A stretch of 64,000 nucleotides of DNA from Streptoverticillium olivoreticuli subsp. olivoreticuli (GCF_003391135.1 NZ_CP031455.1:8583501-8647500); one strand, 5' to 3'; shown: positions 43,345-52,562, numbered from the stretch's first letter. Notes: generated by a model not told the origin, from the sequence alone. Numbers and translations: made by a program.

Positions 43345-44745
43345 TACTGCAACGGTCTTTGTTGTGACGGTTGTGCAGCTTCTGGTGGGGTGTGGCCTCG
43401 TCGTTTGTAGTGGCAGATGCGGGCTTGGTATTGCCTTCTGCGTCGCCAGTGTGACCAGTGCAGGACATGGTCAGCTGGTGCGGGACGGCGGTTGGTGAGG
43501 CGGGTGATCAGGCGTCTGAGTTCGGGGAGGCTGAGCGGGATGAGGCCGGGGGATCCGTTTCTGCTTTCCCGGCGTCGAGTTCCCGGGCCCGCAGGACGGT
43601 CAGGGCGGCGTGGACGGCCATGGCCAGGGTGATGTGGCGGTGCCAGCCGGGGTAGCGGCGGACCTGGTAGTCGTCCAGACCGCATTCCTGTTTCGCGCTC
43701 TGGAAGCATTCCTCGACCGCCCAGCGGCTGCCGGCGATGCGGATCAGGTCATCCAGGGGGGTGCCGGCCGGGCAGTAGGCGATGTAGTAGGAGATCTCCT
43801 CGGGCCGGCGGATGCTGCGGCGTGCGATGACCCAGTGCTGCCGGTCCGGCCGGTGCCAGGGCCGGACCTCCACCCGGGCCCAGTCATAAACGCGGGGTCC
43901 GTGGGAGCCGTTGCCGCAGGAACGGCGCCTCCATTTCTGCCGGGACAGGCCCTCGAACAGGTCATGGACGGGGTGGTCGAGAGCCCAGCGGGTGACGACG
44001 GTGTCATGCCGGGTGGTAGCCATGACATGGAAGACGTCCGCCTGCTCGAGTTCGTATCGCCAGCCCTTGGAGAAGCCGTAGGCGGCATCCGCGGTCACCC
44101 ACCGGAACGGGACTTTCTCCTCGATCGCCCGGCGGACCATGGCCTTGGCCATGGCCACCTTCGTCGCGAAGCCGGTGCTGTCATCAATGGCGGCCCGGCG
44201 GCATCGATCACGGTCCTCCGTCCACGACACCGGGAGATACAGCCTGCGGTCGATGAGGGTGCGGCCACGGTCGGTGGCATAGGCGAGGAACACCCCGACC
44301 TGGCAGTTCTCCGTCCGGCCCGCGGTGCCGGAGTACATTCGCTGCACCCCGGCCGAGGCTGTGCCTTTCTTGAGGAAGCCGGTGTCGTCCACGATCAGCA
44401 CCGCCTCCGGGTCGCCGAGATACTCGACCACGTACTCCCGGACGTCGTCGAGGACATCATCGGCATCCCAGTCGATCCGGTTCAGCAGCCGATGGATCCG
44501 GTCCGGGCCCGCATGCCCGGCCTCCTCCGCCAGCGTCCAGCCGTTCTTCCGCTCCAGCGGAGCCAGCAGCCCACGCATATAGGCCAGAGCCGACTCACGA
44601 GGCTCCGACCTGCTGAAGCGGTGCACAAACCGCTCGTGCAGAGCCTTCAACTCGCCAGCCCACGACCAGACATCAACAAGTACCCCACCCACAACCCCAC
44701 CAACGACCCAGCTGCCCACCCGTCACAGCAAAGACCGTTGCAGTA
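43345..44745 (-). mobile_element. IS701-family element, intact
   Basis: 1401 bp with inverted ends TACTGCAACGGTCTTTG (left) and CAAAGACCGTTGCAGTA (right). Both flanks are CTAG (43341-43344 and 44746-44749), the family's usual 4-bp target duplication. The left CTAG is shared with the IS5 element C, showing that IS701 inserted at the CTAG bordering IS5. Confidence 0.92.
43508..44719 (-). CDS. IS701-family transposase
   Basis: 403 residues. Family segments: ERKNGWTLAEEAGHAGPDRI, HRLLNRIDWDADDVLDDVRE, AVLIVDDTGFLKKGTASAGV (first Asp), PFRWVTADAAYGFSKGWRYE (second Asp) and AGSRWAVEECFQSAKQECGL (Glu). No frame defect; probably functional together with its intact ends. Confidence 0.92.
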   Translation of the reverse strand: MGSWVVGGVVGGVLVDVWSWAGELKALHERFVHRFSRSEPRESALAYMRGLLAPLERKNGWTLAEEAGHAGPDRIHRLLNRIDWDADDVLDDVREYVVEYLGDPEAVLIVDDTGFLKKGTASAGVQRMYSGTAGRTENCQVGVFLAYATDRGRTLIDRRLYLPVSWTEDRDRCRRAAIDDSTGFATKVAMAKAMVRRAIEEKVPFRWVTADAAYGFSKGWRYELEQADVFHVMATTRHDTVVTRWALDHPVHDLFEGLSRQKWRRRSCGNGSHGPRVYDWARVEVRPWHRPDRQHWVIARRSIRRPEEISYYIAYCPAGTPLDDLIRIAGSRWAVEECFQSAKQECGLDDYQVRRYPGWHRHITLAMAVHAALTVLRARELDAGKAETDPPASSRSASPNSDA

Positions 44746-44749
44746 CTAG

Positions 44750-44996
44750 TCCCGTCGTGGTCCTGGGGACACCGGCGGCCGCGCGGACGGACTGGGCGTC
44801 AAGGATCACGAGGGACGGGTCCTCAAATCGGCGGGCTCTCTCCCGTACCACCACGAGCACGTGCCGCACCCCGCGCACCCCGCGGGGATCCGGTATCCGC
44901 GTGAACCACTCTCGCAGCCCCGCCCCCGACGAAGAACAGCCCGCCCGGTACAGCCGGTCCAGCGCGGGATGCAACGATGTCGTACACGCGGGCATG
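44750..44996 (-). pseudogene. Transposase B, N-terminal half (chimeric)
   Basis: From ATG 44996 the minus strand reads MPACTTSLHPALDRL and GLREWFTRIPDPRGVRGVRH, which looks like the start of an ISAs1-type transposase (DDE_Tnp_1-associated). It passes directly into RERARRFEDPSLVILDAQSV and RAAAGVPRTTTGL, which is IS5-type. It stops at CTAG and resumes at 39929. The N terminus is therefore probably a deletion fusion of two elements. Confidence 0.7.
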
Positions 44997-45087
44997 GACG
45001 TCCCCTTCGATCGCGTGAGCCTCAACACCCCACATGACCACCGACCTCCATGCCCGCCCACCTGCACGAACACCCCTCACACCACGA

Positions 45088-45576
45088 CTATGCCGAGGCC
45101 CTGGGGCTCCGCCCAGGCAGCGGACCACCAAAGAGGCGGCTTCCGGATCGAGCTCTGCCTGGTTGCGGGGACCAGTAGTGCCCCCATCGGCATTTGGCGA
45201 TGATCTTTCCGATAATTGCGCCAAAGATCATTCCGATCTCGCCATCCTGATACGTGCCGCGGGCGTCAGAGACGTTACCGCCTAGCGACACACCCGACAG
45301 TGCCCTGTCGCAGTCGTCACACTTGCTGCCCTTGTTGCAGGTTCCCTTGTCCAGGGTTGCACCCTCACCAACGGCAAATCCCGCCAATGCACGGTTTCCG
45401 CCTCCGAACTTGCTGGAGTCGACCTTTGTGCGGCTTGAAATCCGGGCGTCCGGAGGCCAGATGTTCCCGCCTTTATCTACGCCTGGCACGCTGTGTTTCA
45501 TTGGCTGAACGGTGTAGTCGTTCTTGCCGGAGAACGGGTTCTGCCAGCCGATATTAACGAGCCCACCGCTTTGCAC
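45088..45576 (-). CDS. Unknown protein with Cys cluster, 3' end replaced by IS scar
   Basis: About 162 residues from GTG 45576, 15 bases after the stop of the coiled-coil gene upstream, so they form an operon or were once one protein. The genuine part (about 1-130) is Gly/Asn-rich: NIGWQNPFSGKNDYTVQPMK, GGNRALAGFAVGEGATLDKG, the Cys-rich TCNKGSKCDDCDRALSG, and a hydrophobic IGMIFGAIIGKIIAK. After CRWGHYW the sequence changes character, coinciding with transposase remnants, so the native C terminus was probably lost. No signal peptide of its own. Family not recognised. Confidence 0.55.
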   Translation of the reverse strand: MQSGGLVNIGWQNPFSGKNDYTVQPMKHSVPGVDKGGNIWPPDARISSRTKVDSSKFGGGNRALAGFAVGEGATLDKGTCNKGSKCDDCDRALSGVSLGGNVSDARGTYQDGEIGMIFGAIIGKIIAKCRWGHYWSPQPGRARSGSRLFGGPLPGRSPRASA

Positions 45577-45591
45577 TGGAACCGGGAACTA

Positions 45592-46686
45592 CTACGCTTG
45601 TTCCTGCTCGAGTCGCTTTTTGAGCTCCGCCAGCTTGTCCGGTGCATGGCTGAGCCGTTCTTCGATGCTACTGATCTTGGCGTTGCGGCCGCTCTGCATG
45701 TTGGCGTATCGGACCTGGGCGAGTTTCGCGGTGATTTCGCTGTGCTTCGCGCGATCCTTGGCCTGCCGGGCCTTTGCCTGCTCTGTCTTGAGCTCTTCGA
45801 TCCGCTGCTCAATCTTCTCGTTCATACTCTTGAGTTCGCCCAGCTCCTGCTTGTCCTTTGCTATCTGCCGCTCAAGCTGGTCCACCTCATTCTTCAGCTT
45901 CTGCAGTCCGGTTTCCCGCTTCTCTATCTCGCTCTGGATGGTCTGCGCGATGACGTCGATCGGCTTGACGCCGTCGTGCACTACCTTCCAGGCGATCTTG
46001 TGGGAGGTGAGCTGATCCAGTGCGGAATCGACTGCCTTGTCGGCGACGCCTCCCTTCCCCCGGGCCTTCTGTGCCGCTTCAGTCTTCAGGGCCGGCAGCG
46101 TCTCGTCGATCGCCTTCCGGTGCAGGGCGTACTGATGAGCCTTTCTTACATTGCTGAGCTGATCCTCGCTGAAACTGGGGTTGAGATAGGGAGGCTTGGC
46201 CCAGTCGGTGTTCCACGTGAACTGCGCATCGGACCACCAGTCAACCCCTTCCAGCTCTGATGCCTCTTCGACGTAGTCGGAAAGGAGGGAATTGTTGTAG
46301 AACTTCATGGTGATGTTCTTCGCGACCTTCCCTCGGTATGTATTGGGAGCGATACCCTTATGCAATCCCATCTGAGCACCGTCCCATACCGTGTCGATGG
46401 TCTCGAACACGGCTCCCGCGACCTCACCGAATGCCCGGGCCGCCGGATCGTTGCTGCATGCCAGGCTCTCACCCAGCACACCCAGGGCGGTGACCGTCAC
46501 GGCGGCCCCGCCGCGTGCACTGGCACTCGTATTGCCGAGCGTGCCACCGCTCAGCTTCTGGAAGTACGCGCATGCCGTACCCGATGACTGGTTATCTGCC
46601 GCCTGGGCGGGTACAGAAGTCATCAACGTGCCCGCGAGGGCAACGCCGACCACGACAGCGGCCTTTTTCCGGGTAAATCCGTACAC
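45592..46686 (-). CDS. Secreted protein with long C-terminal coiled coil
   Basis: 364 residues. The Sec signal peptide is KAAVVVGVALAGTLMTSVPA, then QA. The middle (about 35-215) is a unique domain (GTACAYFQKLSGGTLGNTSA, FETIDTVWDGAQMGLHKGIA). From about residue 245 there is a long heptad-rich helix (IQSEIEKRETGLQKLKNEVD, QLERQIAKDKQELGELKSMN, IEERLSHAPDKLAELKKRLE). Codon usage is less GC-extreme than average. Followed at 15 bases by the Cys-cluster gene. I recognise no family; the layout recalls surface or toxin-delivery proteins, which is only a guess. Confidence 0.75.
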   Translation of the reverse strand: MYGFTRKKAAVVVGVALAGTLMTSVPAQAADNQSSGTACAYFQKLSGGTLGNTSASARGGAAVTVTALGVLGESLACSNDPAARAFGEVAGAVFETIDTVWDGAQMGLHKGIAPNTYRGKVAKNITMKFYNNSLLSDYVEEASELEGVDWWSDAQFTWNTDWAKPPYLNPSFSEDQLSNVRKAHQYALHRKAIDETLPALKTEAAQKARGKGGVADKAVDSALDQLTSHKIAWKVVHDGVKPIDVIAQTIQSEIEKRETGLQKLKNEVDQLERQIAKDKQELGELKSMNEKIEQRIEELKTEQAKARQAKDRAKHSEITAKLAQVRYANMQSGRNAKISSIEERLSHAPDKLAELKKRLEQEQA

Positions 46687-46985
46687 GAAAATCTCTCATA
46701 TTCTGTGAGATGCAGGTAAGTGAAGGGGTCCTGCGCACGCACCACGGCAAAGGAGTCAGAATGCCGGAGGGGCACTGCTGGCGCAGGAACGCATCCCGCC
46801 AGTCAGTCTCGCCGGGTGTCCGGCTGGTGTAATTCCATTCTTGAGGCGATGACTGATTCCCGGAATGGGGCCAGGGGCTGGTTTCAGCTCTGTCTGGCGT
46901 TGAGCTGTGATGCGACGAAAGTGGCACGTCCCCTCTTTCGGTGGAAGTGCCTTATCCGGGCTGGTCGGACGCAGAGAGCACTGTG

Positions 46986-47384
46986 TCGTCCTGGCCGTCA
47001 CCGTGCCCGCCGACCTGCACTTCCCCTATGCCGCCCAGGCGTTCCGGCTCCGCCGCACCGTCCGGCACCTCGACAGACAGCCGAAACACCCCGAGACCGT
47101 CTACGGCATCACCAGTCTGGAACCACATCAGGCAGGCCCCGCCCAGCTCGGCTCCTATGCCAGCGGACGCTGGGGGACCGAGAACAGGCCCCACTGGGTC
47201 CGCAACGTCATCTTCGACGAGGACCGCTGCAAGTCCGCACCGGCAACGGCCCCCGGGCCATGGCCACCTCCACAACCTCGCCATCAGGGCCTGCCGCCTG
47301 GCCGGAGCCACCAACATCGCCCGCACCCTACGTCACAACGCCCGCGACTACACCCGCCCGTTGACCGTGCCCGACCTCACCTGA
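46986..47384 (+). pseudogene. ISAs1-family transposase, C-terminal remnant
   Basis: Plus-strand pieces in three frames: HFPYAAQAFRLRRTVRHLDR, ETVYGITSLEPHQAGPAQLG and WGTENRPHWVRNVIFDEDR, then QVRTGNGPRAMAT in another frame, then LAGATNIARTLRHNARDYTR in a third, ending PLTVPDLT. This is the end of an ISAs1 transposase with at least two frameshifts. It is oriented opposite to the ISAs1-like N-terminal piece at 44996. Confidence 0.8.
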
Positions 47385-47509
47385 ACGACTTTGCCGAAGC
47401 CCTGCCCGACACCACAGCCCCAGACCTGACCGGCACTCCTCTGACAGGGTATTTATGTGCTGGTGTTCTATCGTGACCGTCATAGCTGGAATGAGAGGAA
47501 TAGCGCGGA

Positions 47510-47917
47510 GTGATGGACTGGCCCGGACAGCACAAAGCGGCGCTGGCCGTGGTGCGCGCACTGCTCGGGCTCGTCGTACCTGTGGTTCTCTCCCTGTGCG
47601 CCCTGGGCAGCCCGGCCAGTGCTGCCAGCGGTCTGGTTGCGCCGGCCGCTGCGAGTTCCGTATCGGCGGTGCAGGCATGCAAGCCGGTACCCACCGAGCC
47701 CTCAGCCGATGCCGGACAGGGCGTGAAGCCGTGCAGTGCGAAGTCCAACGTCATTGAGGGACCGCGGCAGGCGGCAGCATGTGATCTCTGCCTGCCGGAC
47801 GCCACTGCAGTTTCCGCCATGTCCGCTCCGTACCAGGCGCCTTCGGCGGTTGCCGGCGCATTCTGCGGCCCTTCCCCGCCGTCTTCTGTCCGGCTCGTCT
47901 CCGTTCTGCGGATCTAG
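47510..47917 (+). CDS. Small exported Cys-containing protein
   Basis: 135 residues beginning at the GTG/ATG pair 47510-47515. The hydrophobic signal or anchor is VVRALLGLVVPVVLSLCALG followed by SPASA. The mature part has five to six cysteines (QACKPVPTE, VKPCSAKSN, AACDLCLPD, GAFCGPSP). It is the first gene of a same-strand group with a CPVC membrane protein, a DsbA-like protein and CcdA, so it may be a redox partner or substrate. No family recognised. Confidence 0.55.
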   Translation: MMDWPGQHKAALAVVRALLGLVVPVVLSLCALGSPASAASGLVAPAAASSVSAVQACKPVPTEPSADAGQGVKPCSAKSNVIEGPRQAAACDLCLPDATAVSAMSAPYQAPSAVAGAFCGPSPPSSVRLVSVLRI

Positions 47918-47968
47918 GCCGCGGCCTTTGCGTCGCCTCCCTGGAATCCGCAGAACGGAGAACTCCAT

Positions 47969-48466
47969 ATGCCTTCATCCACCCGCTCACTGAGCCGTGC
48001 GGGCAGTACGTTGCGCAGCTGGCGGCCCCGGCAGTGGGCTGTCGCCTTGGCCAGTGCTGCTGCAACAGCTGTCCTCATCGGTGTGCCGACCGCCGTGATC
48101 CGCACACCCCTGTTCACCCGGGCCGTCCCGGCGCAGTGGTGGAACTACCCCGTCCTGATCCTCAGCGCCGTGCTGGGCGGGCTTGTGATCGCCACCTATG
48201 TCCGCGGAACTCCCCGCTCTGTGGCCGGCAAGTCTCTGGCGCGGAGCCGGATGGCGTCCACCGGCACACTGATGTCCGCCTTGGCAGTCGGATGCCCCGT
48301 CTGCAACAAGGCCGTCGTGGCCCTGCTCGGCGTATCAGGCGCGCTCAGCTACTGGGCTCTTTTGCAGCCGCTGATTGCTGTTCTGTCGATCGCGCTGCTG
48401 GCCGAGGCCGCCCTGCGCCGGCTTTCCGCAGAAGCCGTCTGCCCGCTCCCGCAGCCTGCCGCCTGA
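47969..48466 (+). CDS. Membrane protein with CPVC motif
   Basis: 165 residues with four hydrophobic segments (WAVALASAAATAVLIGVPTA, YPVLILSAVLGGLVIATYV, then after the motif VVALLGVSGALSYWALLQPL). The motif ALAVGCPVCNKAV (Cys near 109 and 112) lies at a membrane boundary and looks like a thiol-disulfide exchange site. Together with the DsbA-like and CcdA-like genes downstream it probably carries electrons or oxidises exported thiols; the precise family is not known to me. Confidence 0.7.
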   Translation: MPSSTRSLSRAGSTLRSWRPRQWAVALASAAATAVLIGVPTAVIRTPLFTRAVPAQWWNYPVLILSAVLGGLVIATYVRGTPRSVAGKSLARSRMASTGTLMSALAVGCPVCNKAVVALLGVSGALSYWALLQPLIAVLSIALLAEAALRRLSAEAVCPLPQPAA

Positions 48467-48513
48467 GCGCAGACCACTTCACCCGATCTTCCCCCGCACC
48501 ACGAGGTTTTCGC

Positions 48514-49290
48514 ATGCCCAAGAACACCCAGCCCACCACCCCCCGCCGGCAGCCCCACTCCCGCCGCCGACCCCTGCTCGCGGCAATTGCCCTCGTAGGC
48601 GCACTGGCCGCCTCCGGAGGAGCCATCGCTCTGACCAATGACGGGCAGGAGACCGGCCGCGATGTGACGTCCTCCAGCGACAGCCCGGCCAAGCAGGCAC
48701 CGGCCGACGACGCACTGACGAAGCTCGCCCGCCGTGACAGCACCGACCCCATGGCCATCGGCCGGACCGACGCACCGGTCGTCATGATCGAGTATTCGGA
48801 ATTCCAATGCCCCTTCTGCAGCCGCTTCGCCCGCGAGACCAAGCCGGAGCTGCTCCGCTCCTACGTCGACCAGGGCCTGCTGCGGATCGAGATGCGCGCC
48901 TTCCCCATCTTCGGTAAGGAGTCCGACCAGGCGGCTCTGGCCAGCTATGCCGCCGGGCGCCAGAAGAAGTTCTGGCAGTTCCACGACATGGCCTTCGCCA
49001 AACAGCGGAAGAAGAACTCGGGCGAGTTCAGCCAGGAAAACCTGGAAGCGATGGCCAAACAGGCCGGCGTCGCCGACATCGGACAGTTCCGCACCGACAT
49101 GGCCTCCGACGAGGCCCGCAAAGCAGTGGAGAAAGACAAGGAAGAGGGCTACCGGCTGGGCGTGACCAGCACACCCGCCTTCCTCATCAACGGCCGGCCC
49201 CTGCTGGGCGCCCAGCCCACCCAGATCTTCAAACAGGCCATCGAAGATGCCGCAAAGACAGCCAAGACGAAGGGAAAGAACAGTGAGTGA
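48514..49290 (+). CDS. DsbA-family thioredoxin-like protein, membrane-anchored
   Basis: 258 residues. An N-terminal anchor (LLAAIALVGALAASGGAIAL) precedes a linker and a DsbA/Thioredoxin_4 domain. Segments include APVVMIEYSEFQCPFCSRFA with CPFC near 99-102, LRIEMRAFPIFGKESDQAAL and the cis-Pro loop VTSTPAFLINGRPLLG. It acts outside the membrane in disulfide formation, isomerisation or reduction. Its stop overlaps the start of the CcdA gene by 8 bases, so the two are translated together; CcdA would be its electron partner. Confidence 0.92.
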   Translation: MPKNTQPTTPRRQPHSRRRPLLAAIALVGALAASGGAIALTNDGQETGRDVTSSSDSPAKQAPADDALTKLARRDSTDPMAIGRTDAPVVMIEYSEFQCPFCSRFARETKPELLRSYVDQGLLRIEMRAFPIFGKESDQAALASYAAGRQKKFWQFHDMAFAKQRKKNSGEFSQENLEAMAKQAGVADIGQFRTDMASDEARKAVEKDKEEGYRLGVTSTPAFLINGRPLLGAQPTQIFKQAIEDAAKTAKTKGKNSE

Positions 49291-50149
49291 CTTCAGCATG
49301 CTGGCCGCGTTCCTCGGCGGCCTCCTCGCCCTCGTAAGCCCCTGCAGCGCCCTGCTGCTCCCTTCGTTCTTTGCTTACTCCTTCACCAGCCGCACCCGGC
49401 TCGCGGCACGCACTGCCCTCTTCTATCTCGGGCTGTGTGCCACCCTCGTACCGCTGGGAGTTGCCGGATCCTTCGCCAGCCGGCTTTTCTACGGACACCG
49501 TGACCTGCTCGTCACGGCCGGGGGCTGGACTGTCATCGCGCTCGGTGTGGCGCAGATCCTCGGATTCGGGTTCGGGTCACGGCGCCTTCAGCAGGCGGCC
49601 GGAGCACGCCGTTCGGGATCGGCCCCCTCTGTCGTTGTCCTCGGGGCTGTGTACGGGCTGGCCGGGTTCTGCGCCGGGCCGATCCTCGGCAGCGTCCTCA
49701 CCATCGCTGCTGTCGACGGGAGCCCTTTCAACGGCGGGATGCTCCTTGCCCTCTACGCGCTGGGCATGGCCATGCCGCTGTTCGTTCTGGCCGTGCTGTG
49801 GGACCGTTTCGGCCTCGGCCACAAGAGGTGGCTGCGCGGCCGCCCGCTGGCTGTCGGGCGCCTGGCCGTACACAGCACCTCCCTCCTCGGCGGAGCCCTT
49901 TTCATCACCCTGGGCACGGTGTTCCTGCTCTTCGACGGCACCTCCGCGTTGCCTTCCCTGCTGAGCGTCGACACCGAATTCGCCCTCGAGGAGAAGGTGG
50001 CGGACATCGGTTCGGCCGTCTCCAACCGCACCCTGCTCTTCGTCGTTGCCGGAGTTGCCGCGATCGCGGCCGTGGCCGCCCTGGCGCCATGGCGCAAAGC
50101 TGACGACGGCCCGGCTGAGAGCGTCATTGAGGGCACTGGCAGGCGCTGA
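49283..50149 (+). CDS. CcdA-like cytochrome c biogenesis / thiol-reductant membrane protein
   Basis: 288 residues from GTG 49283 (GGGAAAG upstream). Six or more membrane helices with the two conserved Cys of the DsbD-beta/CcdA fold: LLALVSPCSALLLPSFFAYS and YGLAGFCAGPILGSVLTI. It passes electrons from cytoplasmic thioredoxin to extracytoplasmic thiol proteins, here most simply the DsbA-like protein just upstream. An extracytoplasmic stretch (DTEFALEEKVADIGSAV) precedes the last helix. Last gene of the redox group. Confidence 0.9.
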   Translation: MSDFSMLAAFLGGLLALVSPCSALLLPSFFAYSFTSRTRLAARTALFYLGLCATLVPLGVAGSFASRLFYGHRDLLVTAGGWTVIALGVAQILGFGFGSRRLQQAAGARRSGSAPSVVVLGAVYGLAGFCAGPILGSVLTIAAVDGSPFNGGMLLALYALGMAMPLFVLAVLWDRFGLGHKRWLRGRPLAVGRLAVHSTSLLGGALFITLGTVFLLFDGTSALPSLLSVDTEFALEEKVADIGSAVSNRTLLFVVAGVAAIAAVAALAPWRKADDGPAESVIEGTGRR

Positions 50150-50472
50150 CCCGATGCGGCCGGCGTGGGGTGCGGTCCGGCTGCTGACCGCGCCCCGTGC
50201 AGGGTTACTCAACTGGCTGTGCAAATCCTGGCGTGTCAGCGACTCCGTGCAGGGCTTGCAGAAAATCAACATGCAGGTTTGATGCTGTCTGGGGGTGTTG
50301 GTGCCGTAGGCGTCGGGGCAGGCGGTGAGTGAACCTCTTTCATCCTGTCCCGGGAGGGTGAAAAGGCTGGTCAGGGTGGGCCGAGACGACGTGTCAGGGC
50401 CCCTCGTCGTCGGCGTGGTGACTTCGCTTATCGCGCAGCGTCCGAGGGGCTCTGCTGGTTCCGTATCCTGCC
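50150..50472. other. Gap before IS remnant
   Basis: 323 bases after the CcdA gene. No frame looks coding; the right part probably belongs to the left end of the interrupted IS5-type element. Confidence 0.4.
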
Positions 50473-50637
50473 ATGCCCGATGTCCCGCACGAGCTGGTCG
50501 AGTACGTCTCGTGGCTGGTCCATGCCCGTCGGCGTGAGATTGACTCGCCATGGCGGAAGCCCGGTTGTTTCAGCAGGCCCTGCCGGTGCTGGCCCATCTG
50601 CGGAAGAACGAGATGTTCGCCCAGGCGGCAGGAGTTA
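50473..50637 (+). pseudogene. IS5-family (HARBI1-like, DDE_Tnp_4) transposase, left part
   Basis: The start reads MPDVPHELVEYVSWLVHARR and REIDSPWRK, then in the next frame LFQQALPVLAHLRKNEMFAQ and AAGV. This matches the beginning of Streptomyces IS5-type transposases with an N-terminal HTH. It stops where IS630 element B copy 2 begins and resumes after 51782. Confidence 0.8.
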
Positions 50638-51782
50638 CTGAGTTTTCGGGTGTGGTGTCGCGGAGGGATGACGTGTGGTGATCCTCGCGGTATGCCCGGA
50701 CTATGAGGTATCCGCAAGGCGGTGTCTGGCCGACGAGCGGCGTGCATTTCGCGAGCGCATCCGTATGGAAGCGGTCGGGACGTTCGCCGCAGGGCAGGAC
50801 AACATGACGGTGTCGAAGCAACTGCGGGTCAGTGTGCGGTCGGTGCGGCGGTGGCGCCGTTCCTGGCAGAACGGCGGGCCACAGGCCCTGCGTTCCCGGG
50901 GCCGGCCGCCCACTGCAAGCTGAGTGAGCCTCTGTTCACGGTGCTGGAGAAGGAGCTGGCCGAAGGGCCGGTCGCGTACGGCTGGCCGGACCAGACCTGG
51001 ACGCTGGTGAGGATCAGGATGTTGATCGGACGCCGGTTCCACAAGACCCTCGCACTGTCGACCATCATGGAGACGCTCCGCAGCCACGGGTTCAGCCACC
51101 AGGTCCCGGCCCGGCGTCCTCTGGAGCGTGACGAGGAGAAGGTCACCGGCCGGGTGAAAGACACGTGGCCGCAGGCGGAAGCACCGCGGCGGCGCTCGGG
51201 GCCTTCATCGTCTTCGAGGACGAGGCCGGATTCTCGATGACGCCGCCCACCACCCGCACCTGGGCCCGCCCCGGTCACACACCCGTGATCCGGGTGCGAG
51301 GACGCTCCCAGCGCCGCTTCTCCATCGCCGCCCTGACCTGCTACAAACCCGGCGAACGATCCCGGCTGATCTTCAGGCCCAGACGACATGCGGACCACAA
51401 GGGCGGTGGCCGACGCAGCTTCACCTGGGCCGAATACCGCGACCTCCTGACCGCCGCCCACCAGCAGCTCGATGCCCCGTTGGTACTCGTCTGGGACAAC
51501 TTGAACATGCACTTGCATGCCCGACTACGCGCCTTTATCGACGCCCACGACTGGATCACTTCCTTCCAGCTGCCGTCCTATGCACCCGGCCTCAACCCGG
51601 TCGAAGGCATCTGGTCACTGGTACGGCGCGCCGGCCAGAACAACACCGCTTTCACCGACCCCGACCACCTGATGTGCTCCTTGCGCCGGACCCTCCGCGA
51701 GATTCAGTACCGCAGCGACGTCATCGACAGATGCCTCGCCGCAACCGGACTCACCCTGACGTCATCACGCCCGAAAAGTCAG
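50638..51782 (+). mobile_element. IS630-family element B, copy 2, complete
   Basis: 1145 bp, with ends CTGAGTTTTCGGGTGTGGTG and (inverted) CTGACTTTTCGGGCGTGATG. It is inserted in the HARBI1-like transposase. The left flank TA follows the usual IS630 target; the right flank is CA. The transposase is spread over three frames: HTH (50675-50923), winged helix with KLSEPLFTVLEKELAEGPVA (to 51240) and DDE (51165-51884) with FIVFEDEAGF, LVLVWDNLNMHLHARL and YAPGLNPVEGIWSLVRR, so both copies need frameshifting to make a full protein. Confidence 0.88.
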
Positions 51783-52373
51783 CAGAGGCCTCCACCACAA
51801 CGGCCTGGCGGTACGTCGGCGAGACCCTCGGCGTCCTTGCCTCCTGGGTGTCTGGTCTCTGTGAGGTTCTGGTGGGTCTGGTGAGGGGGGCTCCGTTATC
51901 GCTGACGGGATATGGATCCCGGTCGGCCGGATCGCCGCGGGCGGGCCGTACGGCAGCCGGGAACACCGGAAGCACGGTATGAATGTACGGGTCATCGCCT
52001 GCCCGGACGGGAACCCCGCTGTGGTTCTCCCGGGCTCTGCCCGGCCGTACCCACGGCCTCATTGTGGCCCGGGCCCACGGCATCGTCCAGGCCTGCCTCA
52101 CCCAGCAGATCCTCGTCCTGGCCGGCCGCGCCTGCCAAGGAGCCGGCGGTACCGTCCGCACCTCGTATTACGGACACCGCGAACTCCCCGGCTGCTACCA
52201 GCGGTTCAACCGTGTCCACGCCTGTCTCCGGGCGCCCGGCGAACACGCCTCCGCCTGCCTGAAGCCCTGGCCCATCCTCCGCAGGGCCCAATGCCCCACC
52301 AACCGGACCGGAACCGTCGTCGCTGCAGTCCAACCCTCCTGACCAGCGACTATCCAGGATGAAATGGATTCAG
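51783..52373 (+). pseudogene. IS5-family (HARBI1-like) transposase, right part
   Basis: It continues with TTTAWRYVGETLGVLASWVS and then, after further frame changes, MNVRVIACPDGNPA, LWFSRALPGRTHGLIVARAH, QACLTQQILVLAGRACQGAG and KPWPILRRAQCPTNR, the DDE_Tnp_4 domain. Substitutions at the catalytic region (GLIVARAH for DLTAARAH, AGRAC for ADRAY) show that it decayed independently of the IS630 insertion. Confidence 0.8.
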
Positions 52374-52562
52374 TGATGCTATGCCCGGATCTGTCTGGTG
52401 CTGTCCGGGGCTTTCGCTCAGCCCCGGCGACTGTTCCGGACCTTGGTCACCTGAAGAGCGTCGGCATCCTGTATCTGTGCCAGAGCCCAGCAGCTGGTGC
52501 TCACTACGCGATCATCATGCCGGTCTGACAGGTTCTTCATATCCACTGGTGAGCATTGGCAC

